In this document: positions 63,390-64,000 of the stretch, one piece after another
Position numbering within the stretch: position 1 is the stretch's first letter
Layout: each line of letters starts with the position of its first letter
Origin: Salinibaculum rarum
Lineage (GTDB): Archaea > Halobacteriota > Halobacteria > Halobacteriales > Haloarculaceae
Reading direction: 5' to 3'
Length of the DNA: 64,000 nucleotides
NCBI RefSeq assembly: GCF_030505615.1
Contig: NZ_CP129992.1
Location: forward strand, 558,001 to 622,000
Translations under genes and position numbers: made by a program
Notes under the pieces: generated by a model
What the model saw: the letters and a program-made list of their open reading frames with translations, nothing else
Told to the model about the DNA's origin: nothing
Database searches by the model: none

Positions 63390-64000
63390 GCGGGAACGGA
63401 CCCGCCCCGCGCACGGTTCGCGAGGAACACTCGCTCGGTCCGATGCGCAAGACCATCGCCGACCGGCTCCAGGAGAGCTACCAAGAGGCCGTCCACGTGA
63501 CGGTCAGCCGCAAGGTCGATGCCGAGGGACTGCTCGCCGCTGCCGACGCCGCCGGCCCCACGGACGGGGGTGACGAGGACTCCGTCGACCCGTCGACGAT
63601 GGACGTACTGCTCTGTGCGCTCTCGGAGACCCTCGAGGCACACCCGGCGTTCAACGCCACCTTCGAGGAGGGGACCCACCGAACCTACGAGGAGCACAAC
63701 GTCGGCGTCGCCGTCGACATCGACGAGGGACTGGTGACGCCCGTCGTCGCCGACATCGGCCCGAAAACGCTCGGCGAGATAGCAACCGAACGGCAACGGC
63801 TGACCGAACAGGTCAAAGGCGGCGAGTACTCGATGAGCACGTTCAAAGGCGGGACGTTCACCGTCTCGAATCTCGGACCGCTGGGCGTCGACTGCTTCAA
63901 CCCGGTCATCAACCCGCCGGAAATCGCCATCCTCGGCGTCGGTCGCATCACCGAAGATGTCGTCCCGGACGGCGACGACGTCACCCGGCAGCACAGACTG
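63386..64000 (+). CDS. E2 acyltransferase catalytic domain without lipoyl or binding domain (runs off the window)
   Basis: The 205 visible residues begin with a short linker (MSGNGPAPRTVREEHSLGPM) and go straight into the acyltransferase core: RKTIADRLQESYQEAVHVTV, HNVGVAVDIDEGLVTPVV, GGTFTVSNLGPLGVDCFNPV and PPEIAILGVGRI. The active-site His-x-x-x-Asp-Gly lies beyond position 64000. Neither a lipoyl nor a peripheral-subunit-binding domain precedes the core; the lipoyl arm is the separate gene just upstream. How E1 and E3 dock is not evident. Confidence 0.88.
   Translation, partial: MSGNGPAPRTVREEHSLGPMRKTIADRLQESYQEAVHVTVSRKVDAEGLLAAADAAGPTDGGDEDSVDPSTMDVLLCALSETLEAHPAFNATFEEGTHRTYEEHNVGVAVDIDEGLVTPVVADIGPKTLGEIATERQRLTEQVKGGEYSMSTFKGGTFTVSNLGPLGVDCFNPVINPPEIAILGVGRITEDVVPDGDDVTRQHRL

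Overview
The window looks like a chromosomal segment of a halophilic euryarchaeon (Haloarchaea, possibly the Haloarculaceae). The signs are very GC-rich DNA, acidic predicted proteins, Tat-type lipoproteins with a LAGC lipobox, leaderless starts about 25 bases after TATA-like boxes, MC1 chromatin protein, an archaeal-type RNase P RNA, bulge-helix-bulge RNA processing sites, and a 16S-tRNA-Ala-23S-5S-tRNA-Cys operon. Genus is inference; no database search was possible.

Layout. 1-7.1 kb: an amidohydrolase fragment, a lipoate ligase-like protein, an M23-like protein, an acetyltransferase, and NAD salvage genes (nicotinamidase-like and pncB) around two tandem surface metalloprotease lipoproteins. 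7.1-12.6 kb: a Tat-exported P19/Tp34-like plus Dyp-like pair (probable iron acquisition), small membrane proteins, an intron-containing tRNA-Lys, a ParB-like HTH protein, and a structured non-coding stretch. 12.6-19.5 kb: a ZIP transporter, an unusual Cdc48-N/HNH nuclease fusion, an iron alcohol dehydrogenase, a BKACE enzyme, and an HxlR-DoxX-carboxylesterase set resembling bacterial quinone defence. 19.6-26.4 kb: a scarred region, with a truncated and frameshifted beta-CASP nuclease at one edge, an intact paralogue at the other, and a TRAP transporter, an SDR, a chemotaxis-transducer remnant and an 82-bp inverted-repeat element between them. 26.4-35.2 kb: a sulfonate/nitrate-type ABC transporter, RNase P RNA, a GT87-like membrane protein, an MFS carrier, thiE-thiM-SDR, and tRNA-Cys. 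35.2-40.9 kb: the rRNA operon on the minus strand with terminator, processing stems and tandem promoters. 41-53 kb: MC1, an AbrB-like protein, pyrD, pheS-pheT, endA-trpS, a NucS-N-like zinc protein, and a Ski2/Brr2-like helicase. 53-64 kb: lipA, a complete 2-oxoacid dehydrogenase operon (E1a, E1b, E2, CBS protein, E3), and a second, acetoin-dehydrogenase-like cluster whose E2 is split into a stand-alone lipoyl protein and a separate catalytic core that runs off the window.

The genes connect in several ways. LipA and the lipoate ligase-like protein would serve the lipoyl domains of both dehydrogenase clusters. EndA has three likely substrates in the same window: the tRNA-Lys intron and the 16S and 23S processing stems. 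Nicotinamidase and PncB form the deamidating NAD salvage route and share a 9-base upstream motif that is part of a perfect palindrome at pncB. The most novel-looking items are the Cdc48-N/HNH fusion, the NAD-salvage operator candidate, the serine-to-cysteine change in PyrD, and the 82-bp element in the transducer remnant.
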